64,000 nucleotides of DNA, taken from positions 100,016,107-100,080,106 of the forward strand of contig OY821517.1 of assembly GCA_963682025.1 (NCBI GenBank). The letters are read 5' to 3'. The notes beneath the pieces were generated by a model that saw only the letters and a program-made list of their open reading frames with translations, was not told where the DNA came from and did no database searches. This document shows positions 38,387-49,330 of this stretch, piece by piece. The position numbers and the translations under genes are program-made. How positions within the stretch are numbered: the first letter of the stretch is position 1; each line of letters starts with the position of its first letter. Source of the stretch: Cordilura impudica (lineage: Eukaryota > Arthropoda > Insecta > Diptera > Scathophagidae).

Positions 38387-38549
38387 TTAAATCGTTCCTT
38401 ATAACCATTTTGAGTTTCTTGGGGGATGGATTCGACAAGTTTTTGGCAATAATTAGCTTGTGTATTTTCCGATTCTTGAATTAGGGCCATTTTCAACGCA
38501 TATTTGCTGAGAACCGTGTATTCCATAACCGTTTTGTCGAGATAATATT
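38387..38549 (-). pseudogene. Tc1-like transposase tail fragment
   Basis: The minus strand reads ENTQANYCQKLVESIPQETQ, then NGYKERFN and a stop, typical of the C-terminus of Tc1 transposases (C-Q-K-L-V-x-S-M/I-P). It is fused in frame by chance to the adjoining dispersed repeat. Confidence 0.55.
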
Positions 38550-39156
38550 GTTTGTCCGTCATTCCGTCTGTCTGTCTGTGTGTCCATGTAAATTTTGTAA
38601 TCAAACTACAGGTCGCAACTATGAACATATTTTATTGAAACTTAGCATATGAGCTTCTATCAGCCGTAGGATGAACGCTATTAAAATCGTTCCATGTTCA
38701 GACCTAGTTCTCAAACAAATGACCCAAATTATCATATAGATCTCGGTCAAATTTGGTTTGTGTATTTTTATACATCCATTTATCAGTAGTCCAAAAATAA
38801 AACCTATAACACAATTTTTGGTCATAGCCCCCATATAAAGCTGATTCCCGATTTTCATCTATCAAAAAAAAAAAAAACAAAAGTATTACACAGATCCTTT
38901 TAAAATTTGGTGTGCGTATGTTTTTGCAAAAAAAGTGGCCCAACTGATATGGTGAGGATCGGTCCATTTTTCGACCTAGTCCCCTTATATATATCGCATC
39001 CGATATGAACTTCCTCATGTCCGAGGGAAACTAAATTATAACAATGCCACTCAGATTTGGTTTATGCTTATTTTCTATATCTAATTAGTTGGACCTAAAT
39101 GCATGGTATAGGGTATTGTATAGTCGGTCGAGAACGGCTATAATTTTCTTCTTGTT
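38550..39156 (-). repeat. Dispersed repeat, 3' end lost (copy 9)
   Basis: The minus copy runs from the CCGTCTGTCTGTCTGTGTG block at about 38563 to the head ATAGTCGGTCGAGAACGG near 39120 and CTTCTTGTTTT at 39156. The tail is replaced by the Tc1 scrap at 38387-38549. Confidence 0.8.
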
Positions 39157-42100
39157 TTAACTTTTTTATAAATTTTTGCATAAAATTAGCCATTTTGGTT
39201 CCGCAAGTTCAGGCAAGGTTTACACGAGTTTCATTTGTGTGGATCCTTAAGAATTGTCTTTCCAGCACATGGCATGACAATTAACTTAAGTAAAATAAGC
39301 TATGACATTTATTATTTATTTATTTGATATTTATTATAATTCAAATTAGGTATAATAAATCATAAAGTTAAAGCACTAGCAACTTAGGCTAATTTTGTCT
39401 GTTATACAGAAATATTACTCATTCTTTACATTTCTTCAGTTCTTCCACTGAATTCTTCAAATTGAAAAATCGTCAAACTCTTGCAAATGACAATAAAATG
39501 CTTTGACACAGATGTCGTCAAATGAATAAAGCTCAAAAAGGGGTAAGAAAAGTCTTATATTAGAATTATCGTAAATCAATTAAATCCAGACAAAACTCAT
39601 AAAAGAAACACCTGTTAATATTAAAATTATGACATTCGTTGTGAAAACAAATAGAGTGTGAAATTAAAATCGATAACCCTTCAACGCGCAAAACTCAATA
39701 ATTTCTTTTAGCATTACAAAACAACAAACAAAACTGTAGACAAACATTTTACAAATGATAAAAACTTGGTAACTGTTCAATGATCTGTCAAAATACTTAT
39801 TGAGATTGGTGGTACAAATACAATATAGTATTAATATTTATTGCCAAACCCAAGTGAACCAATGGTACATATGTATGCTTAGATGAACAAAAGAAAGCAG
39901 TACTTTTTTATATCAGTTCTTTTTTTATTTTTGCAAAATCATCATTAGTTTGGTATATTTTTTTTTAAGGTGATACATTTGACAGTTAAAGAGAATACAA
40001 TGAATAGAAATAAAAGGTTGACTGAGTAAAGCCGTTTTCATAACTCTACATCTGCTGAAAAGAAAGGTTAGAAAAGACAATTTCGATATTGTTCGTATTT
40101 TGGATTTTCGCTCTAAGGAAGGGCGTTTTATGGTTTCTCGTAATATTTGTTTGTTTATATTATTGTGTGGTTGAAAGACAATCTACAATTTTTCCTATTA
40201 AATGATTGTTTAACTACTTTGACAGTAGCTAAACCAAAATACAAAATCTAACAAAAAAAAAAAAAAATACAATTACGTTTGTTTATTTAGTATCCCTTTT
40301 AGTATTTACAGTGTCAGAGAGAAATGGACAGTGTCGTGTGTCACTGAAATGTTTTTCATATAGAAAAATTGAAAAAATAAAAATATATTTGGTAGCCACA
40401 TTTTAGAGAATCATATCAATGAGTATGTGGTTTAGCTGAAAAAATCTTCAACTGTTGTATCTTTGCTAGACAATGACAATAAAATTTATATTCTATTTAT
40501 TTTTCGAGATTCACACAGATAGATTTTATTTGTTTTTTTATTTTAACATTTAGCCAATTTATGATTTTATTAAAGGACATCAAGTCAAAAACAAAAAAAT
40601 TTTTCATCTACAATATTTTTTTTCTTTCTTAAATGATTAATAGTTTTGTTTTTCCTCGTATACATCACACCCCTAAAAATGTGGTACAAGTATTATGAAT
40701 GAATGAATAAATGAATGAATGAATGAATAGTGATTGTCATAGTGTTAAATATTGTAATCTTGCACCCTGGGAGGTTTGACTTTTTATATATACAAATGTG
40801 CATTTTTCATTGGAATTAAAATCAACAATAAAAGGCGTTAGTGTACATCTGAATGAATGTGAACGTCTGTCTGTCAGCTATTAGTTAATGCATTTAATTC
40901 TACTGTAATCCGCTACTTTGACAATTATAATTGTAATTTTTGACATTAAGGCGGTTACGAAAAGATTTATTATTTTTAATATTAACAAATAAAATACATT
41001 TAAAACTAATTTGCATTATTTTTTGAAATTTTTATTTCTTTTTAAGAACACCTACAGCTTTTTTTTTTTGAATTTTCCGTATCATATACAAGATCACTCA
41101 CTCACTGGTAGCAACGCGTCACTGCTATGTCAAAATTGACATAATTTTTGTTTTCTAAAATTTCAACCTGCTATTTCACGTCATGATCGTTAAGCACAAT
41201 ACATTCATAAATTCGATTTAAAATTTTGTTCTAAATAAAAAAAAGTCATTTAAAAAAACATGATTTCGTACGTGACTTTTTCTCAAAAAATTGTCTTTAG
41301 TTTTTATAAATATTCGTTACAAAACAGTGAAACTAAAAAGTTTTGAAAAAAAAAACCTAAAATAAATATTTTTATAGTTAACAGATGCTAAAACAATAAT
41401 ACCATGACATATTTTTGGGGTCACTCAGACAAAAAAAAAAACTTATCAATTATTAATATGTTAACAATCGTCAAGCACCAATTAATTTATCATATTAGTC
41501 ATATTTAATTGAATTAAATCGACCAGCCCTTGAAAATATGATTCGAAATTGACAAGAAAATACTAAATATATCGCAAGATTTAATATTTTCTTTTTTGTT
41601 AACTATATACTTATGTAAGCACACTTTTTTAATTTTTTTTTATTTGCCTGACAAATACACAACTAATTACAAAAGTTTTAAACAAATACTTACTATACAT
41701 ATTTGTTTACCTCAGAAAATTCTAAGGTAAATGAAATAATATTTTCTTTTTATAAATCTAATAGAGATATGATTTAATGTTACACATATAGTTTAAACAC
41801 CATCATACTCGTATAACAGATGATGCTTTACAAAATTTTAGAAACGATAAGGTTTTGTTTTTTCACGTTCCAGCATGTTGTTGTTTTTATAATTTATCAT
41901 ACAATACCATACAATAACTACAAAGTAATGTCTAACGTAGAAGATAAAAAAATAAATCTTATCTTTAGTGGTTTTTCTTAAAGCGATGTTGAGGTAGAGG
42001 GAGTCATATAAATAAGAGAAAAAAATTTAATTATTTGCATAAACCATAAAAAGTGTTAATAGCACGTGCAAACTAAAAATATGTTGCACTCTGCTCAGTT

Positions 42101-42652
42101 TATGTTTTTTAACTACTTAAAAAAAATCAACCATATTTTTGTTAAATAGAAAAACAAGTTTCGGTTTTCGATTTTGAACCCAATTACAAAATTCCCCGGT
42201 CAAACGGTCTTGTGTCGTTTTAGTTATATATTTCTTTTTTTTTTTAAATAATTTTTACTTAAAAATCCAAAATCAAAATCAAATCAAAAATTTATTTAAT
42301 TTAAACAAAAATTAGGTGCAGAAAAAAATTACAAATGTTATTCAGGAATTAAAAATAAATACTTTCGAATAAAATTTGCATAAATTTATTTAATTAACCT
42401 GTGTGTAGATTGTCATATTGACAATTTTTGTAACTGTTTTTAACTATTTCTGTTGTTGAAAATCAAACGGAATATCAAATTAAAGAAATACACAAAATAA
42501 GTCGGATTTGAAATATGTACGAAACTAAATAAGTATAAAAGTAATGTATACTTTCTGTTTTGATTACAACACCAAAAATTATTAAGTTATCGAAAAAATT
42601 TATTTTGAAATTGTCCTATTAACTCCGAGCCTACGGTCATGCTCAAACTAAG
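39157..42652. other. AT-rich desert
   Basis: About 3.5 kb without recognisable coding sequence or bounded mobile elements, apart from the GAAT microsatellite at 40697. It could be intron. Poly-T and poly-A runs are common. Confidence 0.45.
40697..40729. repeat. (GAAT)n microsatellite
   Basis: About eight GAAT units with one imperfect unit. Confidence 0.85.
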
Positions 42653-42714
42653 AAGCTCGAGCTAATCGAGTAGTAAATGACCTACTCGAGCTCAATGAGT
42701 AGCTCGAGTAGCAA
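42653..42714. repeat. CTCGAG-rich hairpin cluster
   Basis: Several CTCGAG and CGAGTAG words occur within 60 bp. TCGAGTAG and CTACTCGA pair around an 8-base loop, and AGCTCGAGCT is itself palindromic. The cluster stands out in AT-rich DNA. It may be the terminus of an unrecognised element. Confidence 0.5.
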
Positions 42715-43490
42715 AAATTAACATTTTTTATGTTTGCAAGCATGTAAAAATATAAATGTAAGTATTTAGTATAACAAATGTACACTTTTTAGAATCGCAC
42801 AAGTTTCAAGAATATCATCCTTAAATTTCACTTAAATCGGACTGTCCCAATGACGTGGGCAAACTACTAATCGAACAACATCGACGACTCTCCATATAAA
42901 TGTACGAAAATATTCACTTCATAGATGTTTGGCTTCATTTAAAATAAATTTTCCCAAAATACGTGGTATAATTTTATATATTTTAAAGCCAGCTGAAAGA
43001 TTTTGATAAAAACTATGGAGTGGGCTCACTACTCCTCGAAAAAGATCATCCACTTACCACTCAAATGTATGAAAATATGTTCTTCGTATATGTTTGATGC
43101 CTATTTAAAACAAATTTTTCAAGAATGCTTGGAAAAAAACTCAGTATTTTATCCTGAATATATGTAGAGAACATGTCTTTTAATTTTCAAAGCATTTCGA
43201 CAAAAATGTTGGCGTATGGAAACAACAACTCGAAAAAGATCGGAAATTTTTTAAAGAGTGTAAAATACTAAAATTTTTTTTAATTTTTTCACTGTCTTTA
43301 ATTGATTATATTCATAGATTACTCATAAAAAATTGTAAATCATTCCGACCAAAATTGATATTGACCATTTTCTTTGAAAATATGCTCTTATTTGAACTGT
43401 GATGATATTTTCCAAAAAAATTTTCGACAATGACTTAACAAAAATTTATTTATAAAAAAAAAAATTGTGATTTGCAGAATTAAATAAAGA
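42715..43490. other. AT-rich stretch
   Basis: Three loosely repeated phrases (such as TGTACGAAAATATTCACTTC and TGTATGAAAATATGTTCTTC at about 42901 and 43067) suggest a diverged tandem structure. No gene was seen. Confidence 0.4.
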
Positions 43491-43540
43491 CATCCCATGA
43501 AGAGGAAGCCATACAAGCTTCGAAACGTTGGGAGAAAATT
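43491..43540 (+). other. Possible degraded hammerhead-like motif
   Basis: CCCATGAAGAGGAAGC, a short loop, then GCTTCGAAACGTTGGG. GAAGC and GCTTC pair, and the CGAAACG box follows, as in the minimal hammerhead ribozymes of Penelope-like elements. The first core box (expected C-T-G-A-N-G-A) is not intact here (CATGAAGA), so any ribozyme would be inactive. It may also be chance or another repeat family. Confidence 0.35.
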
Positions 43541-43679
43541 GCAAATATAATTTGTTTGCATTTAAATTGTTACCAACTTAGCCGTTTTTCGTTGGAAAAT
43601 TTTTTACCAAAAACTAAAAATAAAACAACATATTAGTTTAACAAAATTTACACAAAAAATTATATATATTAGAGCTGTA

Positions 43680-44440
43680 TTAATAAAGGGGATTTCTCTG
43701 AAATTTGGTACACACGATCTCTGTATCACAGGGAGGGTTTTTATATACAATTCCTTTTCTGTTTTTTTGGTATATTTGTTTGCTATACAAATTCTTATTT
43801 GTTTACGGATTTCTCTGAAATTTGGTGCACAAGATCTCTGTACTCCAGGTAAGGTTACCATATGCTTTTTATCGAGCATGCCTGCTTTTACGTCCACTTT
43901 TTTTTTAATGTTTTACGGGTTTCACTCGATTTTACTGCATATTATTCTCATATCCCAGGCAAGGCCGTCATATATTTTTATCGGCCACGCCCACTTTTTT
44001 AATTTTCTATATACGCTTTTAGTGTTTGTGAACATATTTTAATTTTTCAATGGACTTCCCTAAAACCTTGTGCATAAATCTCTTTACTTACTACTCTTGA
44101 GTTTACACCATTATGAAATAAATATTGTAAATCAACATATTACAAATATTGCCGCCTTGCATTTTTTTTACTAACTATATGAGTTGTAACACCCCAAAAT
44201 TAGTGCAGATTTATTTCATGGTTGAACACATATAGGTTGACTACCACTGTAGGATTACTGCGATGAGGTTAATTCATACAAATATTTCCATCTAGCCTTT
44301 ATAACTACATTGGAAAAAAAAATGTTACATTTATTTCCATCTCGCCTTTTGGCTACATTGGAAAGCAGCCTATTACAAATATTTCCATTTAATCTTTTTC
44401 ACTATATAAATGAGTTGTAAAGGTGGAAAATGAACTTTTT
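43680..44440 (+). repeat. Direct repeats within a probable Helitron remnant
   Basis: Three related units of roughly 110-130 bp begin near 43693, 43808 and 43917, and a weaker one near 44049. They carry GGATTTCTCTGAAATTTGGT and GATCTCTGTA. CGGCCACGCCCACTTTTTTA near 43981 recalls the GTGGGCGTGG units of the other Helitrons. A second, shorter repeat with TTTCCATCTAGCCTTT recurs at about 44280-44400. Confidence 0.6.
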
Positions 44441-45095
44441 GCAATTGTGAATTGCACATGAAAGCATAGCATATAGACCGTACTATCTCAATTGCAAAAA
44501 GGCTTAGACTAAATAGAACTCTAGAGAACCCGATCGGACCTAAATTCGCATCGAGTCTCAACAAGTTCGACAATCTGTGTCGATAAATGCTGAAACGCCT
44601 AAGCAAACCCAATAACGTCTTGAAGCCCAAATATCAACACAAGCTTTGTTTAGAGAAGCGGAAATGTCTGAATCTACTCAAGTGCGCCTAGTAATCCAGC
44701 GGCTATGACAAGCTTAGTCGAGGGAATGTGAAACTCCAGAAACGACTCACCCACGTCTTCAGGCCCGACGGATAAAACAAGCTGACTCCAGAGATTGTGA
44801 AACGCCTGAAACGAGACAACAACATCTTGAGGCCCAACGGATAAGACATGCTGACTCCAGGGATTGTGAAACTCCTGGTATAATATCCCTACCAGAAAGC
44901 TTTTTTAATTTGATTCCTTCATTGCAAGAGATGGTACAAAAATTTTTTCCTAACATAACGTACATAAGAGGGCAGTCTCTTGCGGTAGCAGGTATCAACT
45001 TAGAATCTCCCTGCTTCAGAGCTGAGAGCCAGCACAATGTTTTCGTATATGCACCAGAAGAAAAAGCAGATATTTTTTATATCCCAAAGCTCTAA
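44440..45095 (+). pseudogene. Helitron replicase-like N-terminal remnant with ~25-aa repeats
   Basis: Plus-strand frames contain repeats of the pattern E-T-P-E-x-x-x-x-R-L-E-A-x-R: for example CETPETTHPRLQARRIKQAD then SRDCETPETRQQHLEAQRI and RHADSRDCETPG. These ~72-75-bp repeats are typical of the charged segment before the Rep/helicase part of Helitron proteins. The frame then runs LPESFFNLIPSLQEMVQKF through NVFVYAPEEKADIFYIPKL and a stop. Upstream copies contain frameshifts and stops. The Rep HUH motif and helicase are not present, so this is a deleted remnant of an autonomous element. Confidence 0.6.
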
Positions 45096-45364
45096 AATTC
45101 TAAATAACTAAAATTCGTAACTTTTAGACATTATACACTCAAAAAAAGCAGGTAAGCAGGCGCTGAGTACTTAGTCCCCAATGTACTTAGTCCCCACAAA
45201 AAGGAACTTATTCCCCAAAAAATTTTGTGAATAACTTCATGATGAACAAGTTCCCCAAATTTTTAAAAAAGTCCCCAAAAGAAATGAATAAATTCCCCAT
45301 ACTGCTCTCAATATCTGTCCTGCAATAAACCTATTTAAAATCTGTATTCTTTTCAATAGCATCA

Positions 45365-45555
45365 TTTCGGAGCGCGGAAACGGCGCGCGGACGCGGACGT
45401 GACGCGACTCGCTCGCGAAGACAGCTCAGCTAAAATATCGCAATGAAATGAAAAATATATTTTGGCGATTAATATAAGTTGACAACAATTGCACTGCAGC
45501 ACGGGTGTGGCTGCCAAACGCGCGGACGCGGACGCGGACGCGGATGCGACTTCCT
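45365..45555. repeat. GC-rich (GGACGC)n-type islands
   Basis: Two short islands, GGCGCGCGGACGCGGACGTG near 45382 and CGCGCGGACGCGGACGCGGA near 45518, contain direct GGACGC repeats followed by TGACGCGACT and TGCGACTTCC. They contrast sharply with the AT-rich surroundings. Confidence 0.7.
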
Positions 45556-45599
45556 CATGGAACACAGCTTAGTGAAAAGCCTTTTGATAAAAATTATCT

Positions 45600-45665
45600 A
45601 CGTATGTGCAATAATTACTACTAGTGTAGCCCAGCACTCGAAATACGAGTGCAAATTCTAGGAAA
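45600..45665 (-). mobile_element. Helitron 3'-end fragment
   Basis: On the minus strand the sequence reads CTAGAATTTGCACTCGTATT, then TCGAGTGCTGGGCTACACTAG before T. It matches the 3' ends of the Helitrons at 34279 and 56922. Confidence 0.6.
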
Positions 45666-45957
45666 TATTATTAAAATTTAAAGCGGTTTCGCAGCTCATT
45701 TTTGAAGCATTTTTGCTGTAGAGTGTTTTAAAACTTCTAAATTAAAAAACCCAAAATTTTTAAATTGAAATAAAAAATTAATTTACTCCCCAAAAAACGC
45801 AAACATTTCGGAATTTTTTCCTCATGAACAAATTCCCCAATCCCATATAAATTTTTGTGGAGAAAGTTCATTTTTTTGAGGAATTTATTCATTGGGGACT
45901 AAGTACTCAGCACCTGGTAAGCATAGCGAACCATTTTCCAAGTCAAAGGCCTTGGAT

Positions 45958-45986
45958 CCCGGGCAAGACCGGGTAAAAACAGCTAG
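45958..45986 (+). mobile_element. Helitron 3' terminus
   Basis: CCCGG (45958-45962) pairs with CCGGG (45969-45973), followed by TAAAAACAG and CTAG at 45983-45986, before T. This is a complete Helitron 3' end and probably closes the element that holds 43.7-45.1 kb and the nested MITE. Confidence 0.75.
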
Positions 45987-46239
45987 TATTAAATAAAATG
46001 TATATATAATTGAATTTAATATTTTATTATTTTGTACTACACATTTGTCAATTTCGGCCCACTCAAATCTATAAAAATGTTTACAATTAAAATGTAATCT
46101 GTTTTTTTGTATTTTCAATTAGAAAAAAATATATAAAAATCACTCAAAATAAAATTTTAATTTTATTTTATTTTTTCTGTATGTAGAAGTAACAAATTAA
46201 TTTTTCAATATGACAAATCAACTGTAGAAAATGATGCCA

Positions 46240-46690
46240 AAACCGTTGAAAAATCAAAGACATGTCATCGATTCTTCCGATTATAAATTTCTTTCGCCGG
46301 GCCAAACCGTTAACAAAGAATATTATTTGAGTGTTATTCGATTGCATGAGGAGTTTTTTTAAAAAATGACAAGAGTCTGAAAAGTCTTAGTTTTTGCACC
46401 ACGGTATTGCATTGTTTCTTTTGCACACATCGTGCAACAACTACTTTGTTCGCCTGCCTATTCCATAAACTTAAAAAGACTCCGGGACACAGTTTCGAAT
46501 CGATTGAGTAGAAAATAGCTAAATAGCTGCGCACTTGGTAGGCCATTCTGAAAATCGACTTTAACAATTGTTTGGAGAATATGAAAAAAATATTGCAATG
46601 AGTGTATTGTATCGGAGCATTATTTCGAAGGAAAAATAAATAAAGATATTTAATTTTATAGCAAAAGTCACCTTTTCTATTGAGTACAGT
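46240..46690 (+). pseudogene. mariner transposase C-terminal remnant
   Basis: Plus frames read HKLKKTPGHSFESIE (about 46460-46510), then LRTW and DFNNCLENMKKILQ and VYCIGALF. They match the region from the last catalytic Asp to the C-terminus of DD34D mariner transposases (S-I-E ... F..C.E.W.KR..KCI). The upstream part near 46290-46360 resembles FAGPNR..QRILFECYSIA, a decayed G-Q-T-V-N-K-E-Y-Y segment. Many stops. Confidence 0.7.
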
Positions 46691-47031
46691 ATAAAACATA
46701 GTGTACCGAAAAGTTTGAAATTTGTATGACTAAACAAAATGTTTATACCTATACCACTCCATGATCAGGGGATACTTTTATTAAAAGAAAAAAAAAAACA
46801 AAAGAAAATTGGGAAAACATAAATCAAGAAAATATCCTTAAATTATAATGCAGTGTGTGAAAAATGTTTACACGTTGGTTTGGCTTTGTGAATTAGTGCA
46901 ACAAATTTCCAAAAACTTTTACGAATTTCACGAACCTTTTCGTATCTTTTTTTTCCCGGCAGGTACTTGTCAATTTTCATAAAAGAAAAAAATACTAAAT
47001 TTGCGAAAAAAATTTCATAACAATATTCATA

Positions 47032-47179
47032 TCTTATGTATAAAAATGGAGTTTTGTATGTTTGTACGTTTGTTTGTTTGTGGTTTATAGAAGACTACAC
47101 CAATGGACCGATCGTCTTGAAACTTTAACAGTAGGTAACTGTCTACATACTAACCCGAAGCACATCGGGTTACTGCTAG
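47032..47179 (+). mobile_element. Minimal 148-bp Helitron
   Basis: It starts TCTTATGTATAAAAATGG after A, has the GTTTGTTTGTTTGTGG and ACACCAATGGACCGATCGTC blocks, and ends with the hairpin CCCGA/TCGGG (CCCGAAGCACATCGGG) and TTACTGCTAG before T. Both canonical ends are present in only 148 bp. Confidence 0.85.
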
Positions 47180-47216
47180 TTTCAAATAAAATCTTAATGC
47201 TTAAATTTTTCTTTTG

Positions 47217-47247
<31 letters not shown>

Positions 47248-47830
47248 TGAAGGAAATCTATTTCATGAGTTAAATTTTCGTTAAATTCTTAAAATTTTAC
47301 TGCTATTTGCTACAACATAAAACTTTAATATTCTTATTAAAAATATATAAACACACTTGAAAGTTTTAACAAAAAACTGAATCGAGTTTGTGCCATAATT
47401 TAATAATATTTTTCATTTATTTATAAATTTTTAAATTCAAATATATTTGTTCTGTTTAAAATAACATGGTAACTCATTTCATACTTAACTCTTTTGAGTT
47501 AATTAAATGTTACTAACATTGGTTATGTTGTTTTAATTAATTTGTTTTCGTAAAAAAAAAAAAAAAAAAACGAACAATATTTCTTGCTAGTTGCTCAGTA
47601 GAGAAGAGAATTATTGGGACTATGAAATACAGAAAAAACTCATTGTTGTGAGGACAAATTGGTCAACATTTCTATTCTTATTTTCGATATTTACTATTTA
47701 GTACCTCTTAGTCTTTGTAATATACTTCTTTTAGCATGTACAAATAAAATAGTACTGTAAGCTGATATCGGTAGAAACAAGCTAAATAAAATTCCCTCCA
47801 ATTGTCAAAAAATTTACTTGATACCGCTCT
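47180..47830. other. AT-rich stretch
   Basis: Nothing recognisable beyond poly-T and poly-A runs. Confidence 0.4.
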
Positions 47831-47839
47831 TTCTACTTG

Positions 47840-48290
47840 ACAACAATACTTTTATTATTCGGATCGACTCAGAATAACATTCGGATCGTGTCAGAATCAT
47901 ATACTAAGGCGATTTCTCAATGTCCGTCCATGCAATATAATGTCCGTCCATATAAGCATGTAATAATTTAAATAAAATAATATTAAAAAATAATTTTATA
48001 AATTTTGGTATATTTACATAAATAAATATTGTAAGTAAGACATTTGCTTTCAGCAGTGCTTTAGTTGGTGCATTTTTATACAAGTGTCTAAAATCTAAAT
48101 AATAATGTACATATATCTCGATTCCTTTTTGTGTGTTTTTTACATCAGTTAATCATCGGTCCAAAAACTCATAACAATGAAAATTTTGCTTATGCTTTAT
48201 TGTTTCAGTATTCAAGTACCCAAGACTCTCTCTCTAATCTCATGGTATGGAGTATCCTACAGTTGGTCGAGACGTACACGATAACCCCGT
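47840..48290 (-). repeat. Dispersed repeat, strongly decayed (copy 10)
   Basis: It retains GGATCGTGTCAGAATCATA, TGTCCGTCCATGCA and, at the head, CTCATGGTATGGAGTATCC with ACAGTTGGTCGAGACG. The middle is largely replaced. Confidence 0.6.
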
Positions 48291-48689
48291 GAATATGTTA
48301 CTTAAAACATATCAACATCGGAAAAACGAACTGTATTTATGCAATATACCTCCAATTCATACCAGGATCCCAAAAGAGAGGTATCTCCATCATCTGAAAT
48401 ACGTATCCTAAAAACCATTAAAAACCTTTACTTAAATTGTCAGATAATCCCGAAATTCACCTCAATAGCAATTCCCCCAGTTTCTTGTATTTATCCTAAA
48501 TTTAATTATCAGTTTAAACGTCGGCTTTCTTACTTGTATTCTTAAAGTCAGTTTTATTAAAGAAAATTAATTGATTCTTTTTGTATATTCTTAGAATTAT
48601 CACTCCAAATTGGTACAGGGTGCTCAATTTGTTATGCCGTATGTGAATATTATTTAACTTGGTCCTTTTCAATTTGTTTGAACTACTTT

Positions 48690-49030
48690 TTGTATACAAC
48701 ATAAATCTATTAGCCGCGGCACAATGTGCACTTTTTAAACTCCTTCTTTTAACTCATACTCTCTGTATGTCTGACTGTCTGTCTGCCTGCCATGAGACAA
48801 TCCTATTCCCATTCCCCCTCATCCAATTGATTTGAAACTTGGCCCATAGTCTTGTTGTGGCCAAAGATTAATTCTAAGATAGTCGCGCACAGTCACGGAG
48901 TGATTTAAGCCCCATTTTCCCTATCCAACCAATCTGAAACTTGATCCATAGACTTGTTGTGACCAAAGATTAATCTTATAATAGTCAAGCAAAGTCGCGC
49001 ACAGTCACGGAGAGATTCAAAGATATTCAT
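48690..49030. repeat. Fragment of the 20967-type long-TIR family
   Basis: CTGACTGTCTGTCTGCCTGC, CATTCCCCCTCATCC, GAAACTTGGCCCATAGTC and CGCACAGTCACGGAGTGAT match 21100-21240 in order, and the block CTTGTTGTG...GTCACGGAG occurs twice here. The TTAG terminus is lost. Confidence 0.65.
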
Positions 49031-49069
49031 AAGGGAAGAAAGACTTTTAATAAAAACTTTGTTTTTATG

Positions 49070-49330
49070 GGTTAAATTATTACGGCATTTTCCATTACTT
49101 TTTCGAGCATCTTGGGCGGTTTAGCAATGATTTCGGCACGGGTAGTTGCCTCGAGCAAATAACCTAACAAAATTAAATCTGAAGATCTGGATGCACAGTC
49201 AATGTCGTCTTTTTTGACATTGCCGTTCCAGTGAATTTTTGTCGCAGAAACTGCAACCGACATCGTTCCCAATAAATAGTGTCGCTTTCTCTGAAGACAA
49301 ATTGCCCAATGATTGAAGAAAGGCATGTGA
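49070..49330 (-). pseudogene. Possible mariner-like transposase scrap
   Basis: A minus-strand ORF reads IDCASRSSDLILLGYLL, which may be a decayed P-P-R-S-C-D-L-T-P-L-D-x-F-L-W-G block. It is followed by PPKMLEKVMEN. The match is weak. Confidence 0.4.

Larger units (their letters stand above)
45158..45915. mobile_element. hAT-like MITE with TSD, nested in the Helitron remnant
   Basis: The left end AGGCGCTGAGTACTTAGTCC and the right end, inverse AGGTGCTGAGTACTTAGTCC, differ at one base. GGTAAGC flanks both sides (45151-45157 and 45916-45922), seven exact bases of a probable 8-bp duplication. Subterminal AGTCCCC/TTCCCC motifs repeat on both sides, as in hAT transposase-binding regions. The 758-bp interior holds GC-rich islands and no transposase. 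Confidence 0.82.

Noticed and set aside
44759..45037. Minus-strand ORF of 92 codons with repeated GVSQSLESAC
   Set aside because: It is the antisense of the plus-strand Helitron-type ETPE repeats, which have the better protein match.
45362..45565. Minus ORF with Ser-Ala repeats
   Set aside because: It is a translation of the GGACGC islands inside a MITE.
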